NCBI RefSeq assembly: GCF_030866745.1
Contig: NZ_CP133016.1
Location: 2,404,001 to 2,468,000 of the forward strand
Origin: Sphingomonas flavescens
GTDB lineage: Bacteria > Pseudomonadota > Alphaproteobacteria > Sphingomonadales > Sphingomonadaceae
Length of the DNA stretch: 64,000 nucleotides
Direction of reading: 5' to 3'
In this document: one piece after another, positions 44,829 to 53,968 of the stretch
Layout: each line of letters begins with the position of its first letter
How positions within the stretch are numbered: the first letter of the stretch is position 1
The notes under the pieces: generated by a model
The model's database searches: none
What the model saw: only the letters and a program-made list of their open reading frames with translations
Told to the model about the DNA's origin: nothing
Translations under genes and position numbers: made by a program

Positions 44829-46459
44829 CAGGGCATCATCGCATAGCGGCCGGGGGCCGGCTCGATGCGGTTCTCCGGCTGACGCGCGGCTACGCTTTTC
44901 TTGCTCCCGTGCGCGCTCAGCCACTGGGTCCACCACGGCCACCAGCTGCCTTCGTGGTGCTGCGCAACTTCGAGCCAATCCTTCGCGTCCGCAGGCTGGT
45001 CATCGCCGGTCCAGAACCCATGCTTGTTGGCGGCCGGCGGGTTGATGACCCCAGCGTTATGCCCGGACCCGCCAAGCACGAAGTCGGCGCCGAGGTGGCG
45101 CGCGCCGCGATAGACCGCGTCCCACGCCGACACGTGATCGTCCTTGAGCGCGATGACGAACATCGGCGTCTCGATCGCGCCGAGATCGATTGGCGTGCCT
45201 TCGACCTCAAACCCCGCGGGGTCCTTCAGCTTGTTGTCGAGCAGCAGGTCCCGATTGTAGCTCTTGAGGAACGCGGCGGGGATCCGTGCACCATCCTCGA
45301 ACCAGTAGAGCAAGTCGGACGGCGGGGCAGGGCGGTCGAGCAGATAATGGTTCACCACCGACGACCAGATCAGATCGTTCGCCCGCATCGCCGCGAACAG
45401 GCGCTGCAGCTCCAGGCTGTCGACATAGCCTTGCTCATCGAGATGGTCCTCGAGCGCCGATAAATGGCTCTCGTGCACGAACGCGGCCCAGTCGCGCATG
45501 TCGGAGAAGTCGACGAGCGACCCGATCAGGGTGGCACTGTTAACCTCGTTTCCGCGCCCCTTCGCCGCCAGATAGGCGAGCGCGATCGCCGCCAGCGTTC
45601 CGCCAAGGCAGAAAGAGAACAGGTCGGGCGCAGCGCTGGTGCGCTCGCGGACGGCGCCGATTGCCTCGACGATGCCTTCGACGACATAGCTGCCGACGTC
45701 CTTGTCCTTGTGCGCGTTGCCTGGATTGACCCAGCTGATGACGAACACGGTGCGGCCCTCGTCGACCAGCCACTTTACCAGGCTCTGCCGCGGGACGAGG
45801 TCGATCATGTAGAAGCGGTTCACCAGCGGCGGCACGTAAAGCAGCGGCTCTGCAGCAACCTTCTCGGTCGTCGGCGTGTATTGGATCAGCTGGAACAGGT
45901 CGTTCTCGAACACGACGGCGCCCGGCGTCGCGGCGATCGTCTCGCCCTTCTGGAACGCGTTGGGATCGGTGCGGCGCTGGACGATACCCTTGCCGCTGCC
46001 GATATCCTCCATCAGGTGCGCGAAGCCCTGGACGAGGTTCTGGCCCCCCGTTTCCTTCGTCCGCTTTACGACCTCGGGATTGGTCGCCGCGAAGTTCGTG
46101 GGCGCGATCGCGTTCAGATACTGATCGAGCATGAAGCGCGCCATCGCGCCTTGCGAGGTGTCACCGGTCGTCGTCTCGACCGTGTCGCGCAACTGCTTCG
46201 ACGCCAGCAGATAGGCATCGCGGATGGCGCGATAATAAGGATCGTCCTGCCACTCGGCAGCGGAGAAGCGACGGTCCCGCGGCTTTTCCGTCGGCTTGCC
46301 CGACAGGGCGTTGGTCCAGAAGTCGCCCCACTGCCTGGCGGCGTTCAGCTGGACATTGAGCAGCTCGGTCGGTCGGGTCGCAAAACCCAGCGCCGTCTCG
46401 CCCGCCGCCTGGGCGAGCGCGAACGGGTCGAACGGGAGCGTCGGCTTGCGGCTGGCCAT
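44828..46459 (-). CDS. phaC: class I poly(3-hydroxyalkanoate) synthase
   Basis: A 543-residue PhaC that polymerises 3-hydroxyacyl-CoA on granules. The N-terminal domain (about 1-170) precedes an alpha/beta-hydrolase core. The lipase-like box reads SFCLGG with the catalytic Cys near residue 289 (Ser replaces the usual first Gly of GxCxG); the catalytic Asp is in LKDDHVSAW and His in GSGHNAGVINPP. It lies inside the valine-degradation operon, between the acyl-CoA dehydrogenase and hydroxyisobutyryl-CoA hydrolase genes, two bases and minus one base away. No phaA, phaB or phasin gene is in this window. Confidence 0.94.
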   Translation of the reverse strand: MASRKPTLPFDPFALAQAAGETALGFATRPTELLNVQLNAARQWGDFWTNALSGKPTEKPRDRRFSAAEWQDDPYYRAIRDAYLLASKQLRDTVETTTGDTSQGAMARFMLDQYLNAIAPTNFAATNPEVVKRTKETGGQNLVQGFAHLMEDIGSGKGIVQRRTDPNAFQKGETIAATPGAVVFENDLFQLIQYTPTTEKVAAEPLLYVPPLVNRFYMIDLVPRQSLVKWLVDEGRTVFVISWVNPGNAHKDKDVGSYVVEGIVEAIGAVRERTSAAPDLFSFCLGGTLAAIALAYLAAKGRGNEVNSATLIGSLVDFSDMRDWAAFVHESHLSALEDHLDEQGYVDSLELQRLFAAMRANDLIWSSVVNHYLLDRPAPPSDLLYWFEDGARIPAAFLKSYNRDLLLDNKLKDPAGFEVEGTPIDLGAIETPMFVIALKDDHVSAWDAVYRGARHLGADFVLGGSGHNAGVINPPAANKHGFWTGDDQPADAKDWLEVAQHHEGSWWPWWTQWLSAHGSKKSVAARQPENRIEPAPGRYAMMP

Positions 46460-46460
46460 G

Positions 46461-47603
46461 CTACTGGCGCAGCATGTCGCGGCTGACGATCACCCGCATG
46501 ATCTGGTTGGTGCCTTCCAGGATCGAATGGACGCGCAGGTCGCGCCAGAAGCGCTCGATCGGATAATCCTGCAAATAGCCGTAGCCGCCGTGCAGCTGCA
46601 GCGCGCGATCGACCACCGACGAGCCGGTGTCGGTCGCTAGGCGCTTCGCCATCGCGGCAAAGCGCGTCTTGTCCGACGCATTGGCGGTCACCTTCGCCGC
46701 AGCAACATAGAGCAGGTAACGCGAGGCCTGCAGCTCGGTCTCCATGTCGGCCAGCGTGAACTGCGTCGCCTGGAAGTCGGCGATGGGCGTGCCGAACTGC
46801 TTGCGCTCCTTCGTATATTTGACGGCCTCGTCGAGGCAGCGCTGCGCGCCGCCCAGTGAGCAGGCGCCGATATTCAGCCGCCCGCCGTCGAGTCCCATCA
46901 TTGCAATCCGAAAGCCTTCGCCCTCGCCGCCGACGCGGTTGGCTACGGGCACGCGGACCTCGTCGAAATTGACCTGCGCGGTCGGCTGCGAGTGCCAGCC
47001 GAGCTTCTTCTCCTGCGCGCCGAAGCTGACGCCCTTCATGCCCCTGTCGATGACCAGGCAGGAAATGCCCTTGGGGCCTTCCTCGCCGGTGCGGACCATG
47101 GTCACATAGACCTCGTTCTCGCCGCCCCCCGAAATGAAGGCCTTGGACCCGCTGACGACATAATGGTCGCCGTCCAGCACCGCCTTGGTCTTGAGCGCCG
47201 CAGCGTCCGACCCCGACGACGGCTCGGTCAGGCAGTAACTGCCCATCCGCTCCATGGTGATCATCGACGGCAGATACTTCTGCTTCACCTCGGCCGAGCC
47301 GAAGCGGTCGATCATCCAGCTCGCCATGTTGTGGATCGAGATGAAGGCGCTGGTGGAAGGGCAGCCATAGGCCATGGCTTCCATGATCAGCGCGGCTTCC
47401 AGCCGGCCGAGGCCGATGCCGCCGCTCTCCTCGCTGACGTAGATCGACCCGAAGCCGAGTTCCGCCGCCTCACGGATAGTGTCGCGCGGGAAGATGTGCT
47501 TCTCGTCCCACTCGGCGGCGTTGGGGGTGATGGCGTCGGCCGTGAACTTGCGCGCCATCTCCTGGATCTGGAGCTGGTCGTCGGTCAGATCGAATTGGGT
47601 CAT
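46461..47603 (-). CDS. acyl-CoA dehydrogenase (probable isobutyryl-CoA dehydrogenase)
   Basis: A 380-residue FAD-dependent acyl-CoA dehydrogenase. Conserved pieces are YCLTEPSSGSDAAALKTKA near residue 122, GGAQRCLDEAVKYTKERKQFG, and the C-terminal LHGGYGYLQDYPIERFWRD, with the catalytic base Glu in HSILEGTNQIM (near 364). In the valine operon it should turn isobutyryl-CoA into methacrylyl-CoA. Electrons would go to ETF, whose genes are not in this window. Substrate assignment rests on neighbours; branched- or short-chain alternatives are possible. Confidence 0.9.
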   Translation of the reverse strand: MTQFDLTDDQLQIQEMARKFTADAITPNAAEWDEKHIFPRDTIREAAELGFGSIYVSEESGGIGLGRLEAALIMEAMAYGCPSTSAFISIHNMASWMIDRFGSAEVKQKYLPSMITMERMGSYCLTEPSSGSDAAALKTKAVLDGDHYVVSGSKAFISGGGENEVYVTMVRTGEEGPKGISCLVIDRGMKGVSFGAQEKKLGWHSQPTAQVNFDEVRVPVANRVGGEGEGFRIAMMGLDGGRLNIGACSLGGAQRCLDEAVKYTKERKQFGTPIADFQATQFTLADMETELQASRYLLYVAAAKVTANASDKTRFAAMAKRLATDTGSSVVDRALQLHGGYGYLQDYPIERFWRDLRVHSILEGTNQIMRVIVSRDMLRQ

Positions 47604-47614
47604 CGGCGGGCGCT

Positions 47615-48238
47615 CTAGCCCGCGGGTTCGCGTTCCAGCAAGCCTTCCAGACGCAGCACCTGCTGAACCGAGGGGCGCTTCATCATCCGCGCGCGAAACG
47701 CCTTCAGGTTCGGCCAGCGATCGAGACCGCCGAGCATCTTCTCCGCCCAGCCTGTGATGACGAACAAATAAGGATCGGGCAGCGTCAGCTCCTCTCCGAA
47801 CATGAAAGGCCCGTCGCCCAGCCTCTCGTTCACGTAGTCGAGCTTCTTGCCGAGATCCTTGATCACCAGCTGCTTCATCTCGTCCGTGGCTTCGCGGTTG
47901 AACAAAAAGCCGAAACGCTTGTGCAGTTCGGTCGTGATGAAATTGACCGCTTCCAGCACGCGATAGCGGCGGAAGTCGCCGAGCGGCGGCAGGACCTCCG
48001 GCCAGTTGGTGCGGTCGCCGAGGAACTGCAGGATCACGGCGTTCTCGGTGAGCACCTCACCGCTTTCAAGCTCGAGCGCCGGCACCGCGCCCTTGGCGTT
48101 GACGGCGAGATAGTCGCTGCCGTCTTCAAGCGTCTTCGCTCGTAAATCGACCCGTACGGACTCCTGCGCAGCGCCAATCTCGTGCAGCAAAATGTGCGGC
48201 GCCTGCGAACACGCCCCGGGCGAATAGTAGAGCTTCAT
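47615..48238 (-). CDS. glutathione S-transferase (beta-class GstA-like)
   Basis: A 207-residue GST. The thioredoxin-like N terminus begins MKLYYSPGACSQAPHILL, with Cys10 in the position of the beta-class active cysteine, and the glutathione motif is KGAVPALEL...LTENAVILQFL (about residues 50-73). The all-helical second domain follows. It lies 11 bases upstream of the acyl-CoA dehydrogenase gene, so it may be cotranscribed and could scavenge reactive enoyl-CoA products such as methacrylyl-CoA; that role is inference. Confidence 0.9.
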   Translation of the reverse strand: MKLYYSPGACSQAPHILLHEIGAAQESVRVDLRAKTLEDGSDYLAVNAKGAVPALELESGEVLTENAVILQFLGDRTNWPEVLPPLGDFRRYRVLEAVNFITTELHKRFGFLFNREATDEMKQLVIKDLGKKLDYVNERLGDGPFMFGEELTLPDPYLFVITGWAEKMLGGLDRWPNLKAFRARMMKRPSVQQVLRLEGLLEREPAG

Positions 48239-48250
48239 GCCGTCCTCCCG

Positions 48251-48493
48251 CTAATTGCCGTTGCCGAGGTCATTGACGTCCGGATTGTCCTCGCCAGCGT
48301 TCAGCTCTTCCGGCGAAGTGCCGCTGCTTTCGTCGGGCGGCAGCGTTTCGATATCCGCATTGGCAGGCAGGCCGGTCGTCAGATTGTCTTCCATGGCGAT
48401 ATTCTGGTCGCTCGCCCGATCTTCCGCCTTCTTGCCGCAGGCCGCCAGCAGGGCAGCCAGCGCGAGCGCGGTTAGCCTAGACGCATTTGGCAT
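48251..48493 (-). CDS. small acidic lipoprotein
   Basis: An 80-residue predicted lipoprotein. The signal sequence ends in the lipobox LLAAC (Cys at about residue 19), leaving a mature part of about 60 residues that is acidic, rich in Asn, Asp, Glu and Pro, and predicted disordered. No family recognised. It overlaps the end of the upstream lipoprotein gene by 17 bases and precedes the GST gene by 12 bases. Confidence 0.65.
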   Translation of the reverse strand: MPNASRLTALALAALLAACGKKAEDRASDQNIAMEDNLTTGLPANADIETLPPDESSGTSPEELNAGEDNPDVNDLGNGN

Positions 48494-48962
48494 AAGTGAA
48501 GCTCGCCGTTGGATTGGACTCGGTGCGGATCAGCTTCTGGCCGTCGACCTTGATCGCCTCGTATCGGGTCCAGGCCTGGCCCTCGCCGGTGAAGTGGAAA
48601 TTGCCGCTGACGATCTGCGGGCTCGTCTGCACGTCGCCACCCGGCACTGCCCGCGACTCGTAGAACTTCAGGTCGCTCGCGGAGATGGTCATGAGACCCT
48701 TCGCATCGGCGCGTCCCGGCTCGCAGTCCGCGGGCGTCAGGCCCCACCGGCCCTGCATCGCGGCAGGGAGCGCAGCCTGGGCGGCGGGCGCGGATGTTGC
48801 CGGTCTCGTATCGGCATGCGGCTCGCCGGCCGCGCTGGGCGCCTGGACGTTGATGTCGGGCAGGCCTGCGGTGTTGTTGGCGGTCTCGTCGACCGGATCG
48901 TTGCGGCTGCACGCAACGATGGCGAGGAAGGCGACGCAGGAAATGAAGGGGACTCGGATCAC
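48477..48962 (-). CDS. lipoprotein of unknown function
   Basis: A 161-residue predicted lipoprotein, lipobox AIVAC with Cys near residue 18, then a Pro/Ala-rich linker (about 20-65) and a C-terminal beta-rich domain (about 67-160) beginning MQGRWGLTPADCEPG and ending in a Cys, so Cys near residues 80 and 160 could form a disulfide. The GTG start at 48962 directly abuts a G run, a poorly spaced ribosome binding site, so the start is uncertain. It overlaps the next small lipoprotein gene. I do not know a function. Confidence 0.7.
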   Translation of the reverse strand: MIRVPFISCVAFLAIVACSRNDPVDETANNTAGLPDINVQAPSAAGEPHADTRPATSAPAAQAALPAAMQGRWGLTPADCEPGRADAKGLMTISASDLKFYESRAVPGGDVQTSPQIVSGNFHFTGEGQAWTRYEAIKVDGQKLIRTESNPTASFTYAKCV

Positions 48963-49022
48963 CCCCCTAGAACAACCGGCACGGGCGCTGGTTGCAGCGG
49001 CCCGCGCCGGGACAGCTCAGAC

Positions 49023-50522
49023 CTAGCCGAAGGTCGGGATGATGAAGGCGCTGTCGCCGTTGCTGCCGCCATCGGGCCAGCGCTGCGTGACGACCTTGTT
49101 CTTCGTCCAGAAACGCAGGCCTTCCATCCCGTACTGGCCGATGTCGCCGAAGCCCGAGCGCTTCCAGCCGCCGAAGCTGTGGTAGCTCACCGGCACCGGG
49201 ATCGGCACGTTGACGCCGACCATGCCGACATTGACGCGGCTGACGAATTCGCGGGCGGCGTGGCCGTTGCGGGTGAAGATGGCCACGCCGTTGCCATAGT
49301 CATGCTCGCTAGGCAGGCGTACCGCTTCCTCGAAGTCGGCGGCGCGGACGATCTGCAGAACCGGGCCGAAGATTTCGTCCTGGTAGCTCTTCATGCTCGG
49401 CTTCACGTGGTCGAACAGGGTCGGGCCGACGAAGAAGCCGTCCTCATGCCCCTGCAGCGAGAAGCCGCGGCCGTCGACGACCAGCTCGGCGCCCTCGTCG
49501 ATGCCCATCTGGATGTAGTTTTCGATCCGCTCCTTGTGCGCCTTGCTCACCACCGGCCCGTAATGGGCTTCCGGGTCGGTCGAAACGCCGACGCGCAGGC
49601 CGGCGATGGCCGGGATCAGCTTCTCGCGAAGTCGCTCGGCCGTCTCGTCGCCGACCGGAACAACGACCGGCAGCGCCATGCAGCGCTCGCCCGCCGAGCC
49701 GAACGCGGCGCCGGCGAGATCGTTGACCACCTGGTCGAGGTCGGCGTCGGGCATGACGATGCCGTGGTTCTTGGCCCCGCCGAAGGCCTGCACCCGCTTG
49801 TTGTTCGCCGTGCCGCGCGAATAGATGTACTGCGCGATGTCGCTCGACCCGACGAAGCTGACCGCCGCGATGTCCGGATGATCGAGGATCGCGTCGACCA
49901 TTTCCTTGTCGCCATGGACGACGTTGAGCACGCCGTCGGGCAAGCCCGCTTCCTGCATCAGCTCGGCTAGGCGGACGGGGACGCTCGGGTCGCGCTCCGA
50001 CGGCTTCAGCACGAACGCATTGCCGCAGGCGATCGCCATGCCAAACATCCACATCGGGATCATCGCGGGGAAATTGAACGGCGTGATGCCCGCGCCGATG
50101 CCGAGCGGCTGGCGCATCGAATAGACGTCGATCCCAGGTCCCGCGCCGACCGTATATTCGCCCTTCAGGGCTTGCGGAATGCCGCAGCAGAATTCGATGA
50201 CCTCGAGGCCTCGCTGAACGTCACCCTTGGCGTCGGCGACGACCTTGCCATGCTCGCTCGACAAGAGCTCGGCGAGCTCCTGCATGTTCGCTTCGACCAA
50301 TTCCTTGAACTTGAACATGACCCGCGCCCGCTTCTGCGGATTGGTCGCGGCCCACGCCGGCTGCGCGGCCTTGGCGGCATCGACGGCCTTCTGCAGGTCG
50401 GCGGACGAGCCGAGCCGGACCTGCGCCTGCGGCTGTCCCTGATTGGGGTCGAACACGTCAGACTGACGCTCGCCCGAAGCGAAGCTGGAACCGCCGATGA
50501 AATGGTCGATGCTGCGAAGCAT
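49023..50522 (-). CDS. mmsA: methylmalonate-semialdehyde dehydrogenase (CoA-acylating)
   Basis: A 499-residue aldehyde dehydrogenase that converts methylmalonate semialdehyde to propionyl-CoA, the last step of the valine branch. It has ITPFNFPAMIPMWMFGMAIA (near 143), the family-specific FGGAKNHGIVMPDAD in place of the general glutamate motif, and the catalytic Cys in GSAGERCMALPV (near 286). ATG 50522 is chosen by similarity; the longer frame to 50771 is noise. It is first of the minus-strand run leading to mmsB and diverges from the M28 peptidase gene. Confidence 0.95.
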   Translation of the reverse strand: MLRSIDHFIGGSSFASGERQSDVFDPNQGQPQAQVRLGSSADLQKAVDAAKAAQPAWAATNPQKRARVMFKFKELVEANMQELAELLSSEHGKVVADAKGDVQRGLEVIEFCCGIPQALKGEYTVGAGPGIDVYSMRQPLGIGAGITPFNFPAMIPMWMFGMAIACGNAFVLKPSERDPSVPVRLAELMQEAGLPDGVLNVVHGDKEMVDAILDHPDIAAVSFVGSSDIAQYIYSRGTANNKRVQAFGGAKNHGIVMPDADLDQVVNDLAGAAFGSAGERCMALPVVVPVGDETAERLREKLIPAIAGLRVGVSTDPEAHYGPVVSKAHKERIENYIQMGIDEGAELVVDGRGFSLQGHEDGFFVGPTLFDHVKPSMKSYQDEIFGPVLQIVRAADFEEAVRLPSEHDYGNGVAIFTRNGHAAREFVSRVNVGMVGVNVPIPVPVSYHSFGGWKRSGFGDIGQYGMEGLRFWTKNKVVTQRWPDGGSNGDSAFIIPTFG

Positions 50523-50621
50523 GGGTGTACGCGTCCTCGTCGTGACTGGTGAATTGCCGCGGCCACTAGACCCGCTGCCGGTCAAATGCCAGTTGCCAGC
50601 CTGAGGAGAGGGAGACTCGCG

Positions 50622-52028
50622 ATGCGTCAATTCGCCGTTCTTGGCCTGTTGCTGATGGGCGCCGCACCGCCGCCGTCCGTCGATGCGAAACTGCGCGCCA
50701 TCGCCGCGCCAGTCAGCCAGGCCGAGCTGCGGAGCACGATCACCGCGCTGGTCGGCTTCGGCACGCGCCACACGCTATCGTCGCAGACCGATCCCAAGCG
50801 CGGCATCGGCGCGGCGCTCAACTGGACCGAGGGACGCTTCAGGAGCTTGGGCCTGCCGACCGTCCGCCCGTGCGAGGTGATGACCAACCAGCGCGTGCCG
50901 ACGCCGACTCGCATCTGCGACATGGTCGCGATCCAGACGGGGACCGAGCGGCCCAACGACGTTGTCATCATCCAGGGCCACATCGACAGCCGTGTCACCG
51001 ACGTGATGAACTTCACCTCCGACGCCCCAGGCGCCAACGACGACGGCTCGGGCACCGCCGCGGTGATCGAGGCGGCGCGCGTCCTCTCCAAGCGCAAGTT
51101 CCCCGGCACCATCGTCTACGCCGCGCTGTCGGGCGAGGAGCAGGGGCTGATGGGCGGCAAGGTGCTGGCCAATTACGCGAAGGCGCAGGGCTGGAACGTC
51201 GTCGCGGTCCTCAACAACGACATCATTGGCAACAGCTGCTCGTCGGACGGCCTGTGCGACGCCACCCATGCGCGGGTGCTGTCGGAAGGGCCGCGCTCGC
51301 AGGGACAAAGCGATCTCGCCGCGCAGACGCACAGCCTCGGCGGGGAGAATGACGCGCCGTCGCGCAACCTCTCGCGCTACCTCGACAGCCTCGCCGACCG
51401 GCTGAAAATCGGCCTCGACGTCCGCCAGATCTGGCGCACCGACCGCTTCGGCCGCGGCGGCGACCACATTCCGTTCCTCGAAATGGGCTATCCCGCCGCG
51501 CGGATCAGCGTCGCGATCGAGAATTACGACTGGCAGCACCAGGACCTTAGGACCGAAAACGGCAAGCGCTACGGCGACACCATCGACCACGTCGACTTCG
51601 CCTATCTCGCCAAGATGGCCAAGCTGAACGTTGCCGCGCTCGCGAGCATCGCCAGCGCCCCGCCGCCCCCCGAGCCGAAGGTCGAAGGTGCGGTCAGCAC
51701 CGATACGACCCTGACCTGGCAGGCGGTCCCGGCAGCGGCATCGTACCGGGTGTGGTGGCGCCGAACCGATGGCAATCGGTGGGAGGTTTCGCGAGAAGGC
51801 AAATGCGGGTCCGGAGAGCACTCAGGCGCCGCCGAAGGTTACGTTTCACCCTCCTCTGCTACGGTCGCTTTCGTCCCGCCAAGTTGCAGAGCCGTTCTTC
51901 CTCACATCCGTGTCGACGACTGGGTATTCGGCGTCTCGTCCGTCAGCACGGACGGGTTCGAAAGCCCCGTCGCCTCGGCAGTTCCGGGCGGCACATTCAA
52001 GCCATTCGTGGCGCCGCCCAAGAAATAA
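50622..52028 (+). CDS. M28-family zinc aminopeptidase-like exported protein
   Basis: A 468-residue exported protein with a short signal peptide (about 1-19). The M28 metal ligands are visible: His and Asp in IQGHIDSRVTD (near 120) and PGANDDGSGTAA (near 137), the Glu pair in LSGEEQGLMGG (near 170), and the last His in GDHIPFLEMGYP (near 286). A C-terminal fibronectin-like region (about 350-468) follows. ATG 50622 has GGGAGACTCGCG upstream. Its stop shares a base with the EamA transporter start (TAATG). It probably trims peptides in the periplasm; the substrate is unknown. Confidence 0.85.
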   Translation: MRQFAVLGLLLMGAAPPPSVDAKLRAIAAPVSQAELRSTITALVGFGTRHTLSSQTDPKRGIGAALNWTEGRFRSLGLPTVRPCEVMTNQRVPTPTRICDMVAIQTGTERPNDVVIIQGHIDSRVTDVMNFTSDAPGANDDGSGTAAVIEAARVLSKRKFPGTIVYAALSGEEQGLMGGKVLANYAKAQGWNVVAVLNNDIIGNSCSSDGLCDATHARVLSEGPRSQGQSDLAAQTHSLGGENDAPSRNLSRYLDSLADRLKIGLDVRQIWRTDRFGRGGDHIPFLEMGYPAARISVAIENYDWQHQDLRTENGKRYGDTIDHVDFAYLAKMAKLNVAALASIASAPPPPEPKVEGAVSTDTTLTWQAVPAAASYRVWWRRTDGNRWEVSREGKCGSGEHSGAAEGYVSPSSATVAFVPPSCRAVLPHIRVDDWVFGVSSVSTDGFESPVASAVPGGTFKPFVAPPKK

Positions 52029-52966
52029 TGGCGAAACAGGTAGCGCGGGAAAGCGACCGGCCCGCCGAACAGCGACCGCTCGCGGGCATCGCGCTGCGGC
52101 TGCTGACGGCGTTGCTGCTGGCGATCATGTTCGCGCTGGTGAAGCTGGTCGCCTCGCGCGGCGTTAACGTCGTGGAGAGCCTGTTCTACCGCCAGTGCGG
52201 CTCCGCGCTCTGCGCTGCGGGCTATGTCGCCGCCGGCCCCGGCTTCGCCTCCCTCAAGACCGAGCGCGTCTGGGCGCACGTCGGTCGCATGGCGCTCGGC
52301 GTCGCGGCAATGGGCCTCAACTTCCTCGCCTTCATCCTGCTTCCGCTGGCCGAAGCGACGGCGATCGGCTTCTCGGTCCCAATATTCGCAGTCGTGCTGG
52401 CCGCGCTCGTCCTGCACGAACCGACCGGCCGCTGGCGCTGGAGCGCCGTCGCGGCGGGCTTCGTCGGTGTCCTGATCATCGTGCAACCGACCAGCGGCGA
52501 GGTCCCCTTGCTCGGCGCCTCGGTCGCGCTCGTCGCAGCGCTGCTGACCGCCTCGGTCACCATCGTCATCCGCCGCCTCGGCAAGACCGAGCGCGCAGCG
52601 ACGACCGTCTTCTGGTTCGCCTTCAGCTCGCTCGTTCCGCTCGGCCTCGCGATGCTATTCTTCGCCCGGACTCACGACACGGCCACCTGGCTGCTGCTCG
52701 CCGCCCTCGCCCTCGCTGGCGGCCTCGCCCAGCTCACGCTAACCGGCGCACTTCGCCTCGCGCCTGTCGCGCTGGTGATGCCGATGGACTACACCAGCCT
52801 ACTCTGGGCGCTGCTGCTCGGCGCCTGGATGTTCGCGGAAGTGCCGACGCCTTGGATCTGGATCGGCGCGCCGATCATTATCGCCAGCGGCCTCGTCATC
52901 GTCTGGCGCGAGCATCTGCTCCACCGCCGGGCGGCGTTGTCGGCGGAGGCCGCGGCTCCCACATAG
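52028..52966 (+). CDS. EamA/DMT-family transporter
   Basis: A 312-residue permease with ten predicted membrane helices in two EamA repeats (about residues 20-150 and 160-300); PLAEATAIGFSVPIFAVVLAALVL and LAPVALVMPMDYTSLLWALL are the paired helices ending each repeat. Such proteins export metabolites or amino acids. It is translated directly after the M28 peptidase gene (one-base overlap), so an amino acid or peptide product is plausible. That substrate link is inference. Confidence 0.88.
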   Translation: MAKQVARESDRPAEQRPLAGIALRLLTALLLAIMFALVKLVASRGVNVVESLFYRQCGSALCAAGYVAAGPGFASLKTERVWAHVGRMALGVAAMGLNFLAFILLPLAEATAIGFSVPIFAVVLAALVLHEPTGRWRWSAVAAGFVGVLIIVQPTSGEVPLLGASVALVAALLTASVTIVIRRLGKTERAATTVFWFAFSSLVPLGLAMLFFARTHDTATWLLLAALALAGGLAQLTLTGALRLAPVALVMPMDYTSLLWALLLGAWMFAEVPTPWIWIGAPIIIASGLVIVWREHLLHRRAALSAEAAAPT

Positions 52967-52983
52967 GAAGCCAGGAGCGAGAC

Positions 52984-53247
52984 ATGGCCGGTGGATGGAC
53001 CCGCGACGGCGCGGTGCAGGATCAGATCGACGATACGGTGAAAGACGCCGTGCTCCGCGCCCGCGCGCTCACCCCGCACGGCGAGAGCGCCGAGGAATGC
53101 GACGATTGCGGAGAGCCGATTCCGAAGCGCCGGCGCGAAGCCCTGCCCGGCGTCCGCACCTGCATCGCCTGCCAGTCGGAGCGCGACAAGGCCGTGGCTC
53201 ACTCGACCATCAACCGTCGCGGCAGCAAAGACAGTCAGCTTCGCTGA
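52984..53247 (+). CDS. DksA/TraR-family C4 zinc-finger protein
   Basis: An 87-residue short DksA/TraR-type protein similar to YbiI. The zinc finger is CDDCGEPIPKRRREALPG...CIACQ (about residues 40-65), four Cys complete. It lacks the long coiled coil of DksA, so it may bind RNA polymerase weakly or have another task. ATG 52984 has AGGAG about ten bases before it. It follows the EamA gene by 17 bases and abuts, tail-to-tail, a membrane protein gene. Confidence 0.85.
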   Translation: MAGGWTRDGAVQDQIDDTVKDAVLRARALTPHGESAEECDDCGEPIPKRRREALPGVRTCIACQSERDKAVAHSTINRRGSKDSQLR

Positions 53248-53823
53248 TCAGCGCCGGCGGCCGGAGGGGCGGCCCGCCAGAAACGCGCAGGCGACCACGA
53301 CGGCGATACTGGCGAGCTCCAGCGTGTGATTAACCTTGATTCCGCCGAGATGCCGCGCGAGCAGCCAGTCGATCCGGTCAATGGAACTGGCGCGCACCAG
53401 GACGAACAGCAGGATAAGAGCGATACCGACCACCGCGCCGCGGACCACCGGCCTGTCGCGGCGAGATCTTAGCATGAGGATAAGGACGACCGCGGCGAAG
53501 GCTGCCGCAAGCCCGGCGATGAAACCTTCCTGGTAATCGCGTCGATTGGCGTACCAGCCTTGAACCTTCGCCATCGCTCTGGCGACATCGGTGAACAAAG
53601 TCTGCAGGTCGAGCTGCTTGTTGATCGCCAGGAACGCCAGCAACGCCGTCGCAAAAAGCCAAAAGCGCCGCTCGCCAGTCGGCCCACGCTTTGAAGCGCG
53701 CCAGCACAGGATCGCCCCTAAAGCGTACGCGGCCGCGACTACCCACCCATAGACCGTCGGGTCGCCGATCCCGGGCTTCCAACCAAACACGATTTTCAGT
53801 CCTCCCCGGGGCCGCTTTGCCAA
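53248..53823 (-). CDS. membrane protein of unknown function
   Basis: A 191-residue protein with about five hydrophobic segments (near 25-42, 52-68, 103-120, 128-145 and 165-183). The central hydrophilic stretch holds QLDLQTLFTDVARAMAKVQGWY. I do not recognise a family. It is convergent with the DksA-type gene (the stops are adjacent) and divergent from rnr across 145 bases, with no operon partner. Confidence 0.65.
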   Translation of the reverse strand: MAKRPRGGLKIVFGWKPGIGDPTVYGWVVAAAYALGAILCWRASKRGPTGERRFWLFATALLAFLAINKQLDLQTLFTDVARAMAKVQGWYANRRDYQEGFIAGLAAAFAAVVLILMLRSRRDRPVVRGAVVGIALILLFVLVRASSIDRIDWLLARHLGGIKVNHTLELASIAVVVACAFLAGRPSGRRR

Positions 53824-53968
53824 GCGTCTTCAAGCAGGACAATGCCCCTACGAACGAACCGCCACCGCTTCGAAAATTATGCCCCACGATCGCTTCCTCC
53901 GCTAAGCATGGCGCCGATGAACACCCTTTTCGCCTGCAACCTCCGAAGCCGCACAGCGTAGAGCGTCC

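Noticed and set aside
44828..46459. Inactive PHA synthase because the box reads SFCLGG
   Set aside because: The catalytic Cys, Asp and His are all present, and the first Gly of the box varies in working class I synthases.
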